From NCBI RefSeq assembly GCF_951801035.1, contig NZ_CATOKT010000001.1: DNA of 64,000 nt; one strand, written 5' to 3'. Numbering within the stretch: position 1 is the first letter of the stretch; the number at the start of each line of letters is the position of its first letter. Origin of the DNA: Adlercreutzia sp910585575. GTDB taxonomy: Bacteria > Actinomycetota > Coriobacteriia > Coriobacteriales > Eggerthellaceae. Below, one piece after another: positions 7,867-16,317 of this stretch. The notes below the pieces were generated by a model that saw only the letters and a list, made by a program, of their open reading frames with translations, was not told the origin of the DNA and did not search any database. The position numbers and the translations under genes were made by a program.

Positions 7867-8926
7867 AAACGAACGTCGCGGTCTCGGCCGAGGATTAGGT
7901 TCTCTTCTCCCGGGTTCTTACGAACCGGTGGCACCAGCTACTCCCTCTCCCTCCCGTCAGAGAGTGACCGTTGATCACGATGAGGTATCCGTTGCTGAAG
8001 AGGAAATAGTCGTCGAGCGCGTTCCTGTGGAATCTATCGAGGTCGACCCGTACAATGAAGTGATTTCCGAACCTATTGTCCGCGATGTCGCTCCCGTAGC
8101 TTCTCAGTCTCCGTCTCCCGAGGAAGGTGTTCTGAAGACGACAGATGAGGTCGATATCGACCAAATTGAGCCTAACCCAGATCAGCCCCGCACTCAGTTC
8201 AAGAAAGAGGAAATCGAGGAGCTTTCTTCTTCTATCGAGAAAGACGGCCTGCTTCAGCCTATCTTGGTACGTCGTATGGAAGACGGCAAGTACCAGATTA
8301 TTGCTGGAGAGCGTCGTTGGCAGGCGTCACGAGCTGCTGGCTTAAAGCGCGTTCCTATTCGCATTAAGGAAGCTGACGACAATCAGGCTCTTGAGCTTGC
8401 TCTTATTGAGAATATCCAGCGTTCTGATCTGAATCCCATTGAGGAAGCCTATGGCTATCGTCGTTTGATGGAGCGTCGTAATATGACGCAAGCTGAGGTC
8501 GCTCAGGCGGTCTCTAAGGGCCGATCGACCGTGGCCAATGCTTTACGTCTTCTCGATCTGCCTGAGGAGGCTCAGCAGCTGCTTTTTGAGGAAAAGATTA
8601 CTGCTGGTCATGCTCGAGCAATTCTGTCCGTGCCGACCCAAGAAGGTCGCGCAAGTCTTACCGCTAAGATTGTTGAAGGCGGTTTGACGGTTCGCGAAGC
8701 AGAGAATCTTGCTCGTTTGCTCGCCGGCCGTCCTGAGGCTAAGTCTGCGGCTTCTCGCCCGGCTACTCCGCCTCTCTATAAATCGGTTGCAAAGACCCTG
8801 CGCGATACTTTGAAAACTAATGTGCGCGTGAAGTCTTCGAAAGGCAAGAACAAGATTGAGATTGAGTTTAAGACTGAAGAGGACCTTCAGAGACTCTTTG
8901 AAGAGATCGTATCTGGTATCGAATAG
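7859..8926 (+). CDS. parB: Chromosome partitioning protein ParB (Spo0J)
   Basis: ParB binds parS, spreads as a CTP-dependent clamp and stimulates ParA. The start GTG 7859 has AGGAAG nine bases upstream and overlaps the parA stop, giving 355 residues. The N-terminus (RRGLGRGLGSLLP) is typical. A linker of about 80 residues precedes the ParB/Srx fold (QPRTQFKKEEIEELSSSI, IIAGERRWQASRAAG, ALIENIQRSDLNPIEEA), then the helix-turn-helix (MTQAEVAQAVSKGRSTVANA) and the C-terminal dimer domain. Four parS or parS-like sites flank the operon within 4 kb. Confidence 0.97.
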   Translation: MAKNERRGLGRGLGSLLPGSYEPVAPATPSPSRQRVTVDHDEVSVAEEEIVVERVPVESIEVDPYNEVISEPIVRDVAPVASQSPSPEEGVLKTTDEVDIDQIEPNPDQPRTQFKKEEIEELSSSIEKDGLLQPILVRRMEDGKYQIIAGERRWQASRAAGLKRVPIRIKEADDNQALELALIENIQRSDLNPIEEAYGYRRLMERRNMTQAEVAQAVSKGRSTVANALRLLDLPEEAQQLLFEEKITAGHARAILSVPTQEGRASLTAKIVEGGLTVREAENLARLLAGRPEAKSAASRPATPPLYKSVAKTLRDTLKTNVRVKSSKGKNKIEIEFKTEEDLQRLFEEIVSGIE

Positions 8927-8952
8927 TTTGTTTTACATAACACCTTAAAACT

Positions 8953-8993
8953 AGAGCCCCGTTGTTTCACGTGAAACAACGGGGCTCTTTTCT
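8953..8993 (+). terminator. parB terminator built on a perfect parS
   Basis: The 36 bases 8953-8988 form a perfect palindrome with 18-base arms. The outer part (AGAGCCCCGT) supplies a terminator stem followed by TTTTCT on the plus strand, and AGTTTTAAGG follows on the minus strand, so it could end both parB and rlmN transcripts. The centre (8963-8978) is a perfect parS. Confidence 0.85.
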
Positions 8994-9034
8994 ATCGGAT
9001 GAGTTTGATATCAGGTATCTCATGTCTTTTGTTT

Positions 9035-9050
9035 TGTTTCACGTGAAACA
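9035..9050. promoter_or_regulatory. parS site (perfect)
   Basis: A third full-consensus TGTTTCACGTGAAACA ends on the base before the rlmN stop codon (minus strand). Confidence 0.95.
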
Positions 9051-10097
9051 CTAAGAGACGAAGGAAGAGTTTTTCAGCTGTCCGCAGGCACCGTTAATAT
9101 CGGAGCCTCGGGACACTCTCATAGTAGTCTCGATTCCTCTCTGGTTTAGTTCTTCGATCCAGCGCTGTGCCGTATGAGAGGATGAAGGTTGGAAGATAGC
9201 TCCCTCGACAGGATTCATAGGAAGTAGATTGACGTGAACAAGGAGGCCTTTGCAGAAATCGATAAGGGCATCCAAGTGCTCGTCGTCATCGTTGATTCCA
9301 TCCAGGAGAAGATATTCGAGAGAAACACGACGATGGGTTTCTCTGTTGTAGGTAGCCAATGCTCGTTTGAGGTCGGGGAGAGGTTGAGACGCAACACGAG
9401 GCATGAGACTGTCGCGAGTAAACTGAACGGCAGAATGGAGCGAAACTGCTAAGGTAAACTGTTCAGGCTCCTGGGAGAGTTTCTCTATACCGTTAATAAT
9501 GCCGCAAGTGGAAAGGGTAATATGCCGGGCTCCTATGTTCATGTCGTCACGGCTGTTTAAAGTACGGAGAGCTTGGAGGACTTCGTCATAGTTGAGAAAA
9601 GGCTCTCCTTGCCCCATAACCACCACGTTACTCACGCGGTGATTGAAATCTTCTTGCACTAAAGCGACTTGCTGGGCAATTTCAGCGGCCGTGAGATTAC
9701 GGGTGAGACCCTCACGCCCAGTTGCGCAGAAAGCACACTCCATAGGGCATCCTACTTGGGAAGACACGCAGACCGAAAGCCTGCCCAAAGAGCCGTCTGG
9801 ATTGAAGCGAGGAAGTCCTACGGTTTCGACAAGGTTACCATCATTAAGGCGAATGAGATATTTACGCGATCCATCTTTCGAGAGGCTCGTGTGAGCGATA
9901 ACAAGAGACTGGTCGGGGAAGCGCTCTGCTAGACGTTGCCTCAAGGGAAGAGGAAGATTGGTCATCTCACTATAGGAAGAAACATGGTGGCGATGGATCC
10001 ATTCGTGGATTTGCTTACCACGAAATGCTGGCTGCTGCCACTCCTTCATAAGAGAAGCGAGATCATCGACGGTATAGGTGTAAAGTTCGTTATTCAT
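9051..10097 (-). CDS. rlmN: 23S rRNA/tRNA adenine C2-methyltransferase RlmN
   Basis: RlmN is a radical SAM enzyme that methylates C2 of A2503 in 23S rRNA and A37 of some tRNAs. The cluster-binding cysteines are in CPMECAFC (residues 117, 121, 124), followed by GEPFLNYDEV and the C-terminal part with the second catalytic cysteine (DINGACGQL). I choose the ATG at 10097 (MNNELYTYTV), giving 348 residues; the in-frame TTG at 10121 is less likely because a -10-like TATAAT lies between the two. It is the first minus-strand gene and faces parB. Confidence 0.93.
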   Translation of the reverse strand: MNNELYTYTVDDLASLMKEWQQPAFRGKQIHEWIHRHHVSSYSEMTNLPLPLRQRLAERFPDQSLVIAHTSLSKDGSRKYLIRLNDGNLVETVGLPRFNPDGSLGRLSVCVSSQVGCPMECAFCATGREGLTRNLTAAEIAQQVALVQEDFNHRVSNVVVMGQGEPFLNYDEVLQALRTLNSRDDMNIGARHITLSTCGIINGIEKLSQEPEQFTLAVSLHSAVQFTRDSLMPRVASQPLPDLKRALATYNRETHRRVSLEYLLLDGINDDDEHLDALIDFCKGLLVHVNLLPMNPVEGAIFQPSSSHTAQRWIEELNQRGIETTMRVSRGSDINGACGQLKNSSFVS

Positions 10098-10102
10098 GCG
10101 AG

Positions 10103-10109
10103 TATTATA
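10103..10109 (-). promoter_or_regulatory. -10-like element abutting the rlmN start
   Basis: Read on the minus strand, TATAAT ends six bases before the rlmN ATG. If used, transcription would begin about at the start codon and give a leaderless message. No convincing -35 is visible. Confidence 0.3.
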
Positions 10110-10156
10110 AAGGAGGAGCAACGCCTTCCTTGTGTCAGGAAGAATATGAATCCCTT

Positions 10157-10165
10157 TGTTATACT
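10157..10165 (+). promoter_or_regulatory. ddl promoter, extended -10
   Basis: TG-T-TATACT lies 38 bases before the ddl start codon. Confidence 0.5.
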
Positions 10166-10202
10166 TTCACTACCAATTTATGCTGTGTGAAAGGCCCCAT
10201 CT

Positions 10203-11153
10203 ATGCATACCAAATTAGATCCCTCTCAGTGCAAAGTTGCGCTTCTCTTGGGAGGAACAAGCGGCGAAAGAGAGATTTCGCTTCTATCGGGAAAGGGGGC
10301 GGGAAAGGCCCTCGAAGAAGCGGGGTTTCCTGTTACCTATCTCGATCCGGCGAATAAAGAGGATCTTGTAAGGCTTATTGAAGAACCCTTCGATGTTGCC
10401 TTTCTCTGCTTACACGGCAAAAAGGGTGAAGACGGCATAATGCAGGGATTTCTTGAGCTTGCGGGGGTTCCCTATACCGGGCCGGGCGTATGGGCCAGTG
10501 CCACGGCCATGGATAAGGCGAAATCAAAGATTGTGTATGAGCGCAATGGTATTCCTACCGCTCCCTCCTTTGCCCTTACCTCTTCCGATTGCATTGACGC
10601 TGAAAAACTTGCAGCCGCCATGGATGGTCTGTGCGTAGTTAAACCCGCGACAGAGGGGAGTTCTCTGGGAATTTACATCGTCGAGGGTCCTGAGGCAATC
10701 CAAGAGGCGCTGGGGAAGGTCTTTGAGATCGATTCGCTGGCTCTTGTTGAGAAATATATTCGTGGAACTGAACTTACGGTGGCAGTTATTGGTAATGAGG
10801 AGCCGACAGCCCTACCTGTTATTCAGATTGTTCCCCGGGGAGAGTCCTATGATTTCGACTCAAAGTACGCTCCTGGTGGCTCAGAGCACCTTTGCCCCGC
10901 TCCGCTGGACGCGGTAACCACAGAAGCTGTGAAGCGCATTGCGGTGCAGGCTCATAAGGCGCTGGAATGCCGCGGTATGTCGCGGACCGACTTCATTCTT
11001 GACGAATCAGGGCAGCCCTGGGCCTTGGAAACAAACACTATTCCGGGAATGACCAGTACGTCTCTTCTTCCTGACGCAGCAAAGGCCACAGGAATGAGCT
11101 TCCCAGAACTCTGCACTAAGCTCATCGAGTTTGCCCTCGAGGATAAAAACTAG
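10203..11153 (+). CDS. ddl: D-alanine--D-alanine ligase
   Basis: Ddl joins two D-alanines with ATP for peptidoglycan precursors in the cytoplasm. The 316-residue ATP-grasp protein has the N-terminal glycine motif LLGGTSGEREISLLSG, the CLHGKKGEDG loop, the ATP-grasp core (VVKPATEGSSLGI, VEKYIRGTELTVAVIG) and the metal-binding end (ALETNTIPGMTSTSLLP). Key residues look intact. It starts at ATG 10203 without a strong ribosome binding site. It stands alone, away from other mur genes, and ends in a strong terminator. Confidence 0.95.
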   Translation: MHTKLDPSQCKVALLLGGTSGEREISLLSGKGAGKALEEAGFPVTYLDPANKEDLVRLIEEPFDVAFLCLHGKKGEDGIMQGFLELAGVPYTGPGVWASATAMDKAKSKIVYERNGIPTAPSFALTSSDCIDAEKLAAAMDGLCVVKPATEGSSLGIYIVEGPEAIQEALGKVFEIDSLALVEKYIRGTELTVAVIGNEEPTALPVIQIVPRGESYDFDSKYAPGGSEHLCPAPLDAVTTEAVKRIAVQAHKALECRGMSRTDFILDESGQPWALETNTIPGMTSTSLLPDAAKATGMSFPELCTKLIEFALEDKN

Positions 11154-11182
11154 AACACTCTCGGAAGAAGCGTCTTGTAAAA

Positions 11183-11226
11183 AACGAGAAGGCCGGCAGT
11201 GCTCGCCCACTGCCGGCCTTCTCGTT
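11183..11226. terminator. Bidirectional terminator after ddl
   Basis: Arms of 19 bases (11183-11201 and 11208-11226) pair perfectly around a six-base loop. It separates ddl from the convergent gene at 11243. Both flanks have short T or A runs, so it can serve either strand. Confidence 0.8.
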
Positions 11227-11242
11227 GTTAAGCGAGGTGCAG

Positions 11243-11881
11243 CTAAAACACTCCGCAGGATTTAAGGCCAAAGATAATTACAGCAACAAGAGCAAGAAGA
11301 AAGGCCCAGCTGACGACATAGCAGCCCTTGTTTCCCTTCCGGCTCTCTTCCACAAGACGGTCGGTGAGAGATTGCCTAGCTTTAATCAGCGCCGTTCCCT
11401 TTTTGGGAGAGGGGAGTGCAACGGTATCTTTCGGAACCCAGTCCCCTTTACTTTCGACGACCTTCTCGATGCTTGATTCGTTAAGATCGAGAATAGGACG
11501 TCTATCGTTTTTAATTGCCTGAGAGACCTGAGCGATAAAAGGTGCAAAGCTCTCTTCAAAACGGGGGTCGTAGGCCATAACGGCCGCCTGGCCCCAATAA
11601 TATCCAGGCTCAGGATGATCGGTGTAGGCAACGAAGGAGAGTAAAGCAATAAGTGTCATTTCTTGCGCTTTAAGAAGGCTCAGCTGGCGAGAGAACGAAG
11701 TATCAAAGAAACCAACGCGCTTCTGAAACTTATTGACGAGCCAAGCCTTCTGCTCACCGTTCTCTATCGTGCATTCGATGGTGTAGTAATCACCGACAAG
11801 ATTATCTGCCCCGATAAGATCAGCGGCTTCTTTCCGTGATGCCGTTTGAAATGTTTGATATGTACCAAAATATCGTTCCAT
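11243..11881 (-). CDS. Hypothetical protein with C-terminal membrane anchor
   Basis: The 212-residue protein is not recognised. The first 150 residues look like a soluble domain (MERYFGTYQTF start, a long helical region around KAQEMTLIALLSFVAY). A basic stretch precedes a single C-terminal hydrophobic segment at about residues 186 to 206, ending KSCGVF, so it is probably tail-anchored with its bulk in the cytoplasm. It faces ddl and is divergent from the dinG-like gene. The function is unknown. Confidence 0.75.
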   Translation of the reverse strand: MERYFGTYQTFQTASRKEAADLIGADNLVGDYYTIECTIENGEQKAWLVNKFQKRVGFFDTSFSRQLSLLKAQEMTLIALLSFVAYTDHPEPGYYWGQAAVMAYDPRFEESFAPFIAQVSQAIKNDRRPILDLNESSIEKVVESKGDWVPKDTVALPSPKKGTALIKARQSLTDRLVEESRKGNKGCYVVSWAFLLALVAVIIFGLKSCGVF

Positions 11882-11901
11882 CGCTCTTACCCCGTTCAGC
11901 C

Positions 11902-11984
11902 TGTTACAATACCATCTTTAATGAGACACGATAACCGAGCCTGTCCGAACATGGAACCGTCGCACCGACGAGGTTCCTTTTTTT
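11902..11984 (+). promoter_or_regulatory. dinG-like gene promoter with leader hairpin
   Basis: An extended -10 (TG-T-TACAAT, 11902-11910) is followed 43 bases later by a terminator-like hairpin: GGAACCGTCG (11953-11962) pairs with CGACG-A-GGTTCC (11966-11977) and is followed by seven T residues. The coding start is at 12023, so the hairpin lies in the leader and could act as an attenuator, or could end a short RNA. Confidence 0.5.
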
Positions 11985-12022
11985 CGGCATGAGGGCGCCC
12001 CGTCGAAGAAAAGGCCAGTGCT

Positions 12023-14986
12023 ATGTCACGAGATACCACCCCCCTCGAAGGTCTGCTCCCGTCGTTCATCACCGACGGAACCCCCCAGGAGATTATCGAC
12101 CGTTACGAATCGCTTCCTTCGTTGGCAGTGCAGAGCGACTTTGGGCCCTTTGACAACAATGTTGTTGTGCTTGACACGGAAACGACGGGCTTTTCCCTTA
12201 ACCACGATGAGCTCACCCAGATCGCCGCTGCTCGGGTGGAGCAAGGTAAAATCGTCGATTGGTTTATCACCTTCGTAAACCCGGGAAAGCCCATTCCCGA
12301 AGAGGTGGCTCATCTGACCGACATCCACGACGAAGACGTTGCCAACGCCCCCTCGCCGTCGGAGGCTCTCGCTCAGCTCGTCGATTTTGTTGGCGACGCT
12401 ATCGTGGTCGCCCATAATGCCACCTTCGATCGAAACTTCACCACGAACCACCCCGCAGGGTATCCTTTGCTCGAGAACCTCTGGGTAGACTCCCTGGATC
12501 TCTCTCGCATTGCCTTGCCGCGCATGAAGTCTCATCGTCTGATCGATCTGGCCAAAGCGTTCGGTCAGGTGCGCTCGACTCATCGCGCCGACGAGGATGT
12601 TGCGGCCACCTGTGCGGTTCTTCGCATTCTGCTCGCGGGCGTTGCATCGATGCCCGCCATGCTTGTGAATGAAATTGCCTCTATGGCGGAGCCTGAGACG
12701 TGGCCGACCGTTGCCGTCTTTAAGTATTTCGCCGACCGAGCAGCAGAGGAGGGCCCTATTCCCTCTTTTTCGCTCAGAGCTTTGCGACGCGAGCGCGTCG
12801 CCTCTCTCGACATGAAGCCTTTGGCGGATGCCGAGGTGTTAGCTGACGACCCACAGCGAGGCATTCGCTATCCTTCCTCTGAACTTGTCGAAGGGGATTT
12901 CACCTCTCAAGGGCTCCTCGGCGCGCTCTACGAAGACTACGAGCAGCGCCAAGAGCAGCAGAGCATGGCCGAGGCTGTGCGCCGGGCCTTCGCTACATCG
13001 CGCAATTTGGTGGTTGAAGCGGGAACGGGCGTGGGGAAGTCGATGGCTTACCTGGTTCCCGCGGCCCGCATGGCCCTGGACAACAATATAACCGTCGGGG
13101 TAGCCACTAAGACGAATACTCTCTTGGACCAACTGGTTTATCACGAGCTGCCTGCGTTATCTGAAGCCCTGGGAGGAAACCTTACCTTTGCGGCGCTGAA
13201 GGGCTTTTCCCATTACCCTTGCTTGCGTAAAGTAGAGCGTTTGGTGGTCGATGGCCCTCAAATGCGTCTGGTAGGGAAGACGGAACAGAGTCAAGCTTCG
13301 GCCCTCGCGGCGCTGCTTTCCTTTGTGGAGCAGACCGACTACGACGATATGGACTCCCTGAAGATCGATTACCGGGTGCTTCCGCGATGGGCCATTACCA
13401 CTACCAGCCATGACTGCCTGCGAAGGAAGTGTCCCTTTTTCGGTACCTCATGTTTCGTGCACGGGTCGCGCCGTCGCGCTGAGGCGGCCCATGTGGTGGT
13501 CACGAACCATAGCCTGCTGTTCTGCGATTTAGCCGCCGACGGTGGATTGCTCCCGCCGGTGCGCTATTGGGTCGTCGACGAGGCCCATGGGGCCGAGAAC
13601 GAAGCGCGGCGCGCTTTCTCCCTTGAGCTGGCCGAAGAGGATATTTTGGCTCTTACGCGCCGCGTGGCGTCCGAAGACGCGCGCCGCAATGTGCTAGTGC
13701 GTGCCGAGCGCACGGTGGTTATGCCGGGGAACGAATCGAGCTCCACCCTGTTCTACGCCCTCACGAACAAGGCTCGTACGGCTGGTAAGAAGTTCGCGGC
13801 CTCAGCTGAGGAGTTCTGCCACCACCTGAAGGATCTACTTTTCTACGACACTAATCGCCACTCGAAGGGCTATGAGCAAATTGACCTCTGGCTGAATGAC
13901 GAGATCCGCGCCTCTTCAACGTTTAAGGCGCTGGCTGCGTTTGGCCGCACTATGGCCGAAGACGCGGAGAAAATGATCACCACCTGCCAGGAGTTGGTGG
14001 GTTACCTAGACGACGTGGAAGGAGCCGCTGTCATCCAGCGCGAAGTGGCCTCTATTGCCCTTGAGCTCAAAGAGCTGGTGCAAGGGGTGGATATTATCTG
14101 CGTTCAGTGCCCGCCGCAGTACGTCTACGCCGCCCACCTTACCCGCAAGAACGACCGCCCTCAGAATAAGTTGGAGGCCCTGCTCTTCAATGTGGGACAA
14201 AAGCTCGACGAAACATGGTACGCCAACACTCATTCAGTTGTTTTCGCCTCGGCAACTCTCGCCGTCGATGGGAGTTTTGCCGGCTTCGAAGAGGCTCTGG
14301 GTCTTAACACGAGCGAGCAGTCGGCGGCGGACGAGCTCTTCCTGTCGTCGAGTTACGACTTCGACCGTCAAATGACCGTCTTTGTGGCTAACGACATTCC
14401 CGAACCGAACGATCCTGCCTATCTGGGCGCTCTGCAGCGGTTGCTCGTTGAGGCACACCGCGCGCAGCACGGTTCTTTGCTGACTCTGTTCACGAATCGA
14501 CGCGAGATGGAGAACTGCTTCGAGGTGGTGCAGCCCCAGATCAAAGAGGATGACTTGCGCCTCGTCTGCCAAAAGTGGGGCGTATCGGTGAAGGGGCTGC
14601 GGGATGATTTCCTTGCCGACGAGCACCTGTCCCTTTTCGCGCTCAAGAGCTTCTGGGAGGGATTCGATGCGCCGGGCGCGACGCTCAAGGGCGTAGTGAT
14701 TCCCAAACTGCCGTTCTCGAAACCCACGGATCCGCTTTCGTGTGAGCGAGCGGCTCGCGACGATGCCGCGTGGCGCCGCTACGTGCTTCCTGCAGCAGTG
14801 CTTGAGGTGAAACAGGCCGCCGGTCGTCTCATCCGCAAGGCCGACGACGAAGGGGTCCTTATCCTTGCCGATAAGCGACTGGTCACAAAAGGCTATGGGA
14901 AGACCTTCCTGCGCTCTCTCCCCAGCCAGAACATCCACGTTATGAGCTCTGACGAGATCATCGCCGCCATTAAGGATCGCTCGTAG
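12023..14986 (+). CDS. DEDDh exonuclease fused to DinG-family helicase
   Basis: The 987-residue protein joins two enzymes. The first 200 residues form a DnaQ-like 3'-5' exonuclease (DTETTG at about 51-56, HNATFDRNF, and HRADEDV as the HxxxxD motif). From about residue 310 comes an XPD/DinG-type superfamily 2 helicase with Walker A AGTGVGKS near 333-340 and DEAH near 519-522. Four cysteines (400, 465, 470, 477) fit an iron-sulfur cluster as in DinG and XPD. Bacillus-type DinG proteins have the same exonuclease-helicase order but often lack the cluster; here both are kept. It likely works in DNA repair or R-loop removal. It starts at ATG 12023 and ends 11 bases before the next gene. Confidence 0.92.
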   Translation: MSRDTTPLEGLLPSFITDGTPQEIIDRYESLPSLAVQSDFGPFDNNVVVLDTETTGFSLNHDELTQIAAARVEQGKIVDWFITFVNPGKPIPEEVAHLTDIHDEDVANAPSPSEALAQLVDFVGDAIVVAHNATFDRNFTTNHPAGYPLLENLWVDSLDLSRIALPRMKSHRLIDLAKAFGQVRSTHRADEDVAATCAVLRILLAGVASMPAMLVNEIASMAEPETWPTVAVFKYFADRAAEEGPIPSFSLRALRRERVASLDMKPLADAEVLADDPQRGIRYPSSELVEGDFTSQGLLGALYEDYEQRQEQQSMAEAVRRAFATSRNLVVEAGTGVGKSMAYLVPAARMALDNNITVGVATKTNTLLDQLVYHELPALSEALGGNLTFAALKGFSHYPCLRKVERLVVDGPQMRLVGKTEQSQASALAALLSFVEQTDYDDMDSLKIDYRVLPRWAITTTSHDCLRRKCPFFGTSCFVHGSRRRAEAAHVVVTNHSLLFCDLAADGGLLPPVRYWVVDEAHGAENEARRAFSLELAEEDILALTRRVASEDARRNVLVRAERTVVMPGNESSSTLFYALTNKARTAGKKFAASAEEFCHHLKDLLFYDTNRHSKGYEQIDLWLNDEIRASSTFKALAAFGRTMAEDAEKMITTCQELVGYLDDVEGAAVIQREVASIALELKELVQGVDIICVQCPPQYVYAAHLTRKNDRPQNKLEALLFNVGQKLDETWYANTHSVVFASATLAVDGSFAGFEEALGLNTSEQSAADELFLSSSYDFDRQMTVFVANDIPEPNDPAYLGALQRLLVEAHRAQHGSLLTLFTNRREMENCFEVVQPQIKEDDLRLVCQKWGVSVKGLRDDFLADEHLSLFALKSFWEGFDAPGATLKGVVIPKLPFSKPTDPLSCERAARDDAAWRRYVLPAAVLEVKQAAGRLIRKADDEGVLILADKRLVTKGYGKTFLRSLPSQNIHVMSSDEIIAAIKDRS

Positions 14987-14997
14987 CGAGGTCTGGG

Positions 14998-16257
14998 ATG
15001 GCGCGGAAGAAAGCAAGCCAGGGTATGCACATCAAGCGGCATACCGCGGGATCGTCCAACGAGATATCATTTAGCGTCCTCGATGCCGCCAAGGAAGCGC
15101 TCGACGGTGATCGCCGCGACGCTGGCGCCACAGGCGGTATCCCTCTATTCACTCTGGGTAAAGGGAAGAAGCCCCGATCCACGCCAGAAAAAGACCAGCA
15201 CATCGTGCTGTCCGAAAATACTGCCTCGGGGCGCCGTCGTACCGCGTCCTCAGCTCCAGCGGCATCCCAACGCGCCGCCGCTCAAGCCTCGACGGCGCGG
15301 CGCACCATTCCGGTGATTGTGGGCATTTGCGTCGTGCTCGTTCTCGCCCTGGTGGGACTTCAAACCTGGCTGCAGATGGCCGAACGTCAGCAGGGTCTGC
15401 GGGAGCAGCTCGACGGCCAGCTTGCCGTGCTCGGCGAGGTGGACAGCGTGGTCATTCCCCTCGATGACCTCGTGATAAAGCTTACCGATGATGACTTCTT
15501 CTCGGAAAAGTCCCAAGCCGATCCCCAGCTTTCCCAGGATGCCCTCGCCGATTCGTATCGCACTATAGTGGCGGATATCGCCCCGGCCCGGGCAAACTTG
15601 GAGAACGTCATAGCCTTTATCGAAGGTCTCGAGCCTTCGTTGGCGGACAATCGCGACGAGGAGGCAGCCCATCAGGCTATCGCCGCCGCTCAATCTCGGC
15701 TGAACATGCTGGATGCGGGAGTTGCCATTGTGGACGAAGCCCTGATGGCCACCGAGTCCTACGAAGCGGCCGATGATGGCTGGACGAAGATCATCGATGG
15801 CGATGCGGAGGTACGCGAGGCCTCTGCCCTTATGAAGACCATGAGCAAAACTACCGTGCGCGAGTCGATGGACAAGACCAATGCCGCCATGGCTTCCTTC
15901 TACGAAGCTCAGTCGCTTCTCGGGAAGGCCACCGATTCCTATCCGGGGCTCGATTTGAGCCCCTTTGAGAAATACCTCTCCAAGCGTCTCGAGGCTCAAA
16001 GTGTTGCCCTTGAGGCCGATCAAGCGTATCTCGATCGAGATAAAACGGCCCTCAAGAAGAAGAACAACAGCTACAACCAACTCGAGGAGGAGTCCGCTGA
16101 GCTGGCTCAGAAGCTCGAAAAAAACCCGGAAGAACTGGTAGTGGAAAAGTATCGAGCGGCGGTGGAGGATAAGAAGAAAGCTTACGATGCCGAGCGCCTC
16201 AAAGCAGCCAATGCGGACACGTTTCTGCGCGATTATTTGGGAACGACCCCTGAATAG
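14998..16257 (+). CDS. Single-pass membrane coiled-coil protein, function unknown
   Basis: The 419-residue protein is not recognised. About 100 basic, polar residues precede one transmembrane segment (IPVIVGICVVLVLALVGLQTW, about residues 103 to 122). The rest is almost wholly helical with heptad-like spacing, probably an extended extracytoplasmic coiled coil. The final third is Lys/Glu-rich. The gene follows the dinG-like gene by 11 bases and precedes the M28-like gene by 60 bases. This suggests a shared unit, although a -10-like TATACT at 16260-16265 may give the next gene its own promoter. No signal peptide is apparent apart from the anchor. Confidence 0.75.
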   Translation: MARKKASQGMHIKRHTAGSSNEISFSVLDAAKEALDGDRRDAGATGGIPLFTLGKGKKPRSTPEKDQHIVLSENTASGRRRTASSAPAASQRAAAQASTARRTIPVIVGICVVLVLALVGLQTWLQMAERQQGLREQLDGQLAVLGEVDSVVIPLDDLVIKLTDDDFFSEKSQADPQLSQDALADSYRTIVADIAPARANLENVIAFIEGLEPSLADNRDEEAAHQAIAAAQSRLNMLDAGVAIVDEALMATESYEAADDGWTKIIDGDAEVREASALMKTMSKTTVRESMDKTNAAMASFYEAQSLLGKATDSYPGLDLSPFEKYLSKRLEAQSVALEADQAYLDRDKTALKKKNNSYNQLEEESAELAQKLEKNPEELVVEKYRAAVEDKKKAYDAERLKAANADTFLRDYLGTTPE

Positions 16258-16259
16258 CG

Positions 16260-16265
16260 TATACT
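16260..16265 (+). promoter_or_regulatory. -10-like element before the M28-like gene
   Basis: TATACT lies 52 bases before ATG 16318. The -35 is not clear. Confidence 0.35.
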
Positions 16266-16317
16266 AGTAATACTTGTGTCAAATTAACCACCCTCGTACC
16301 GAGGAAAGGCAGCAGAC

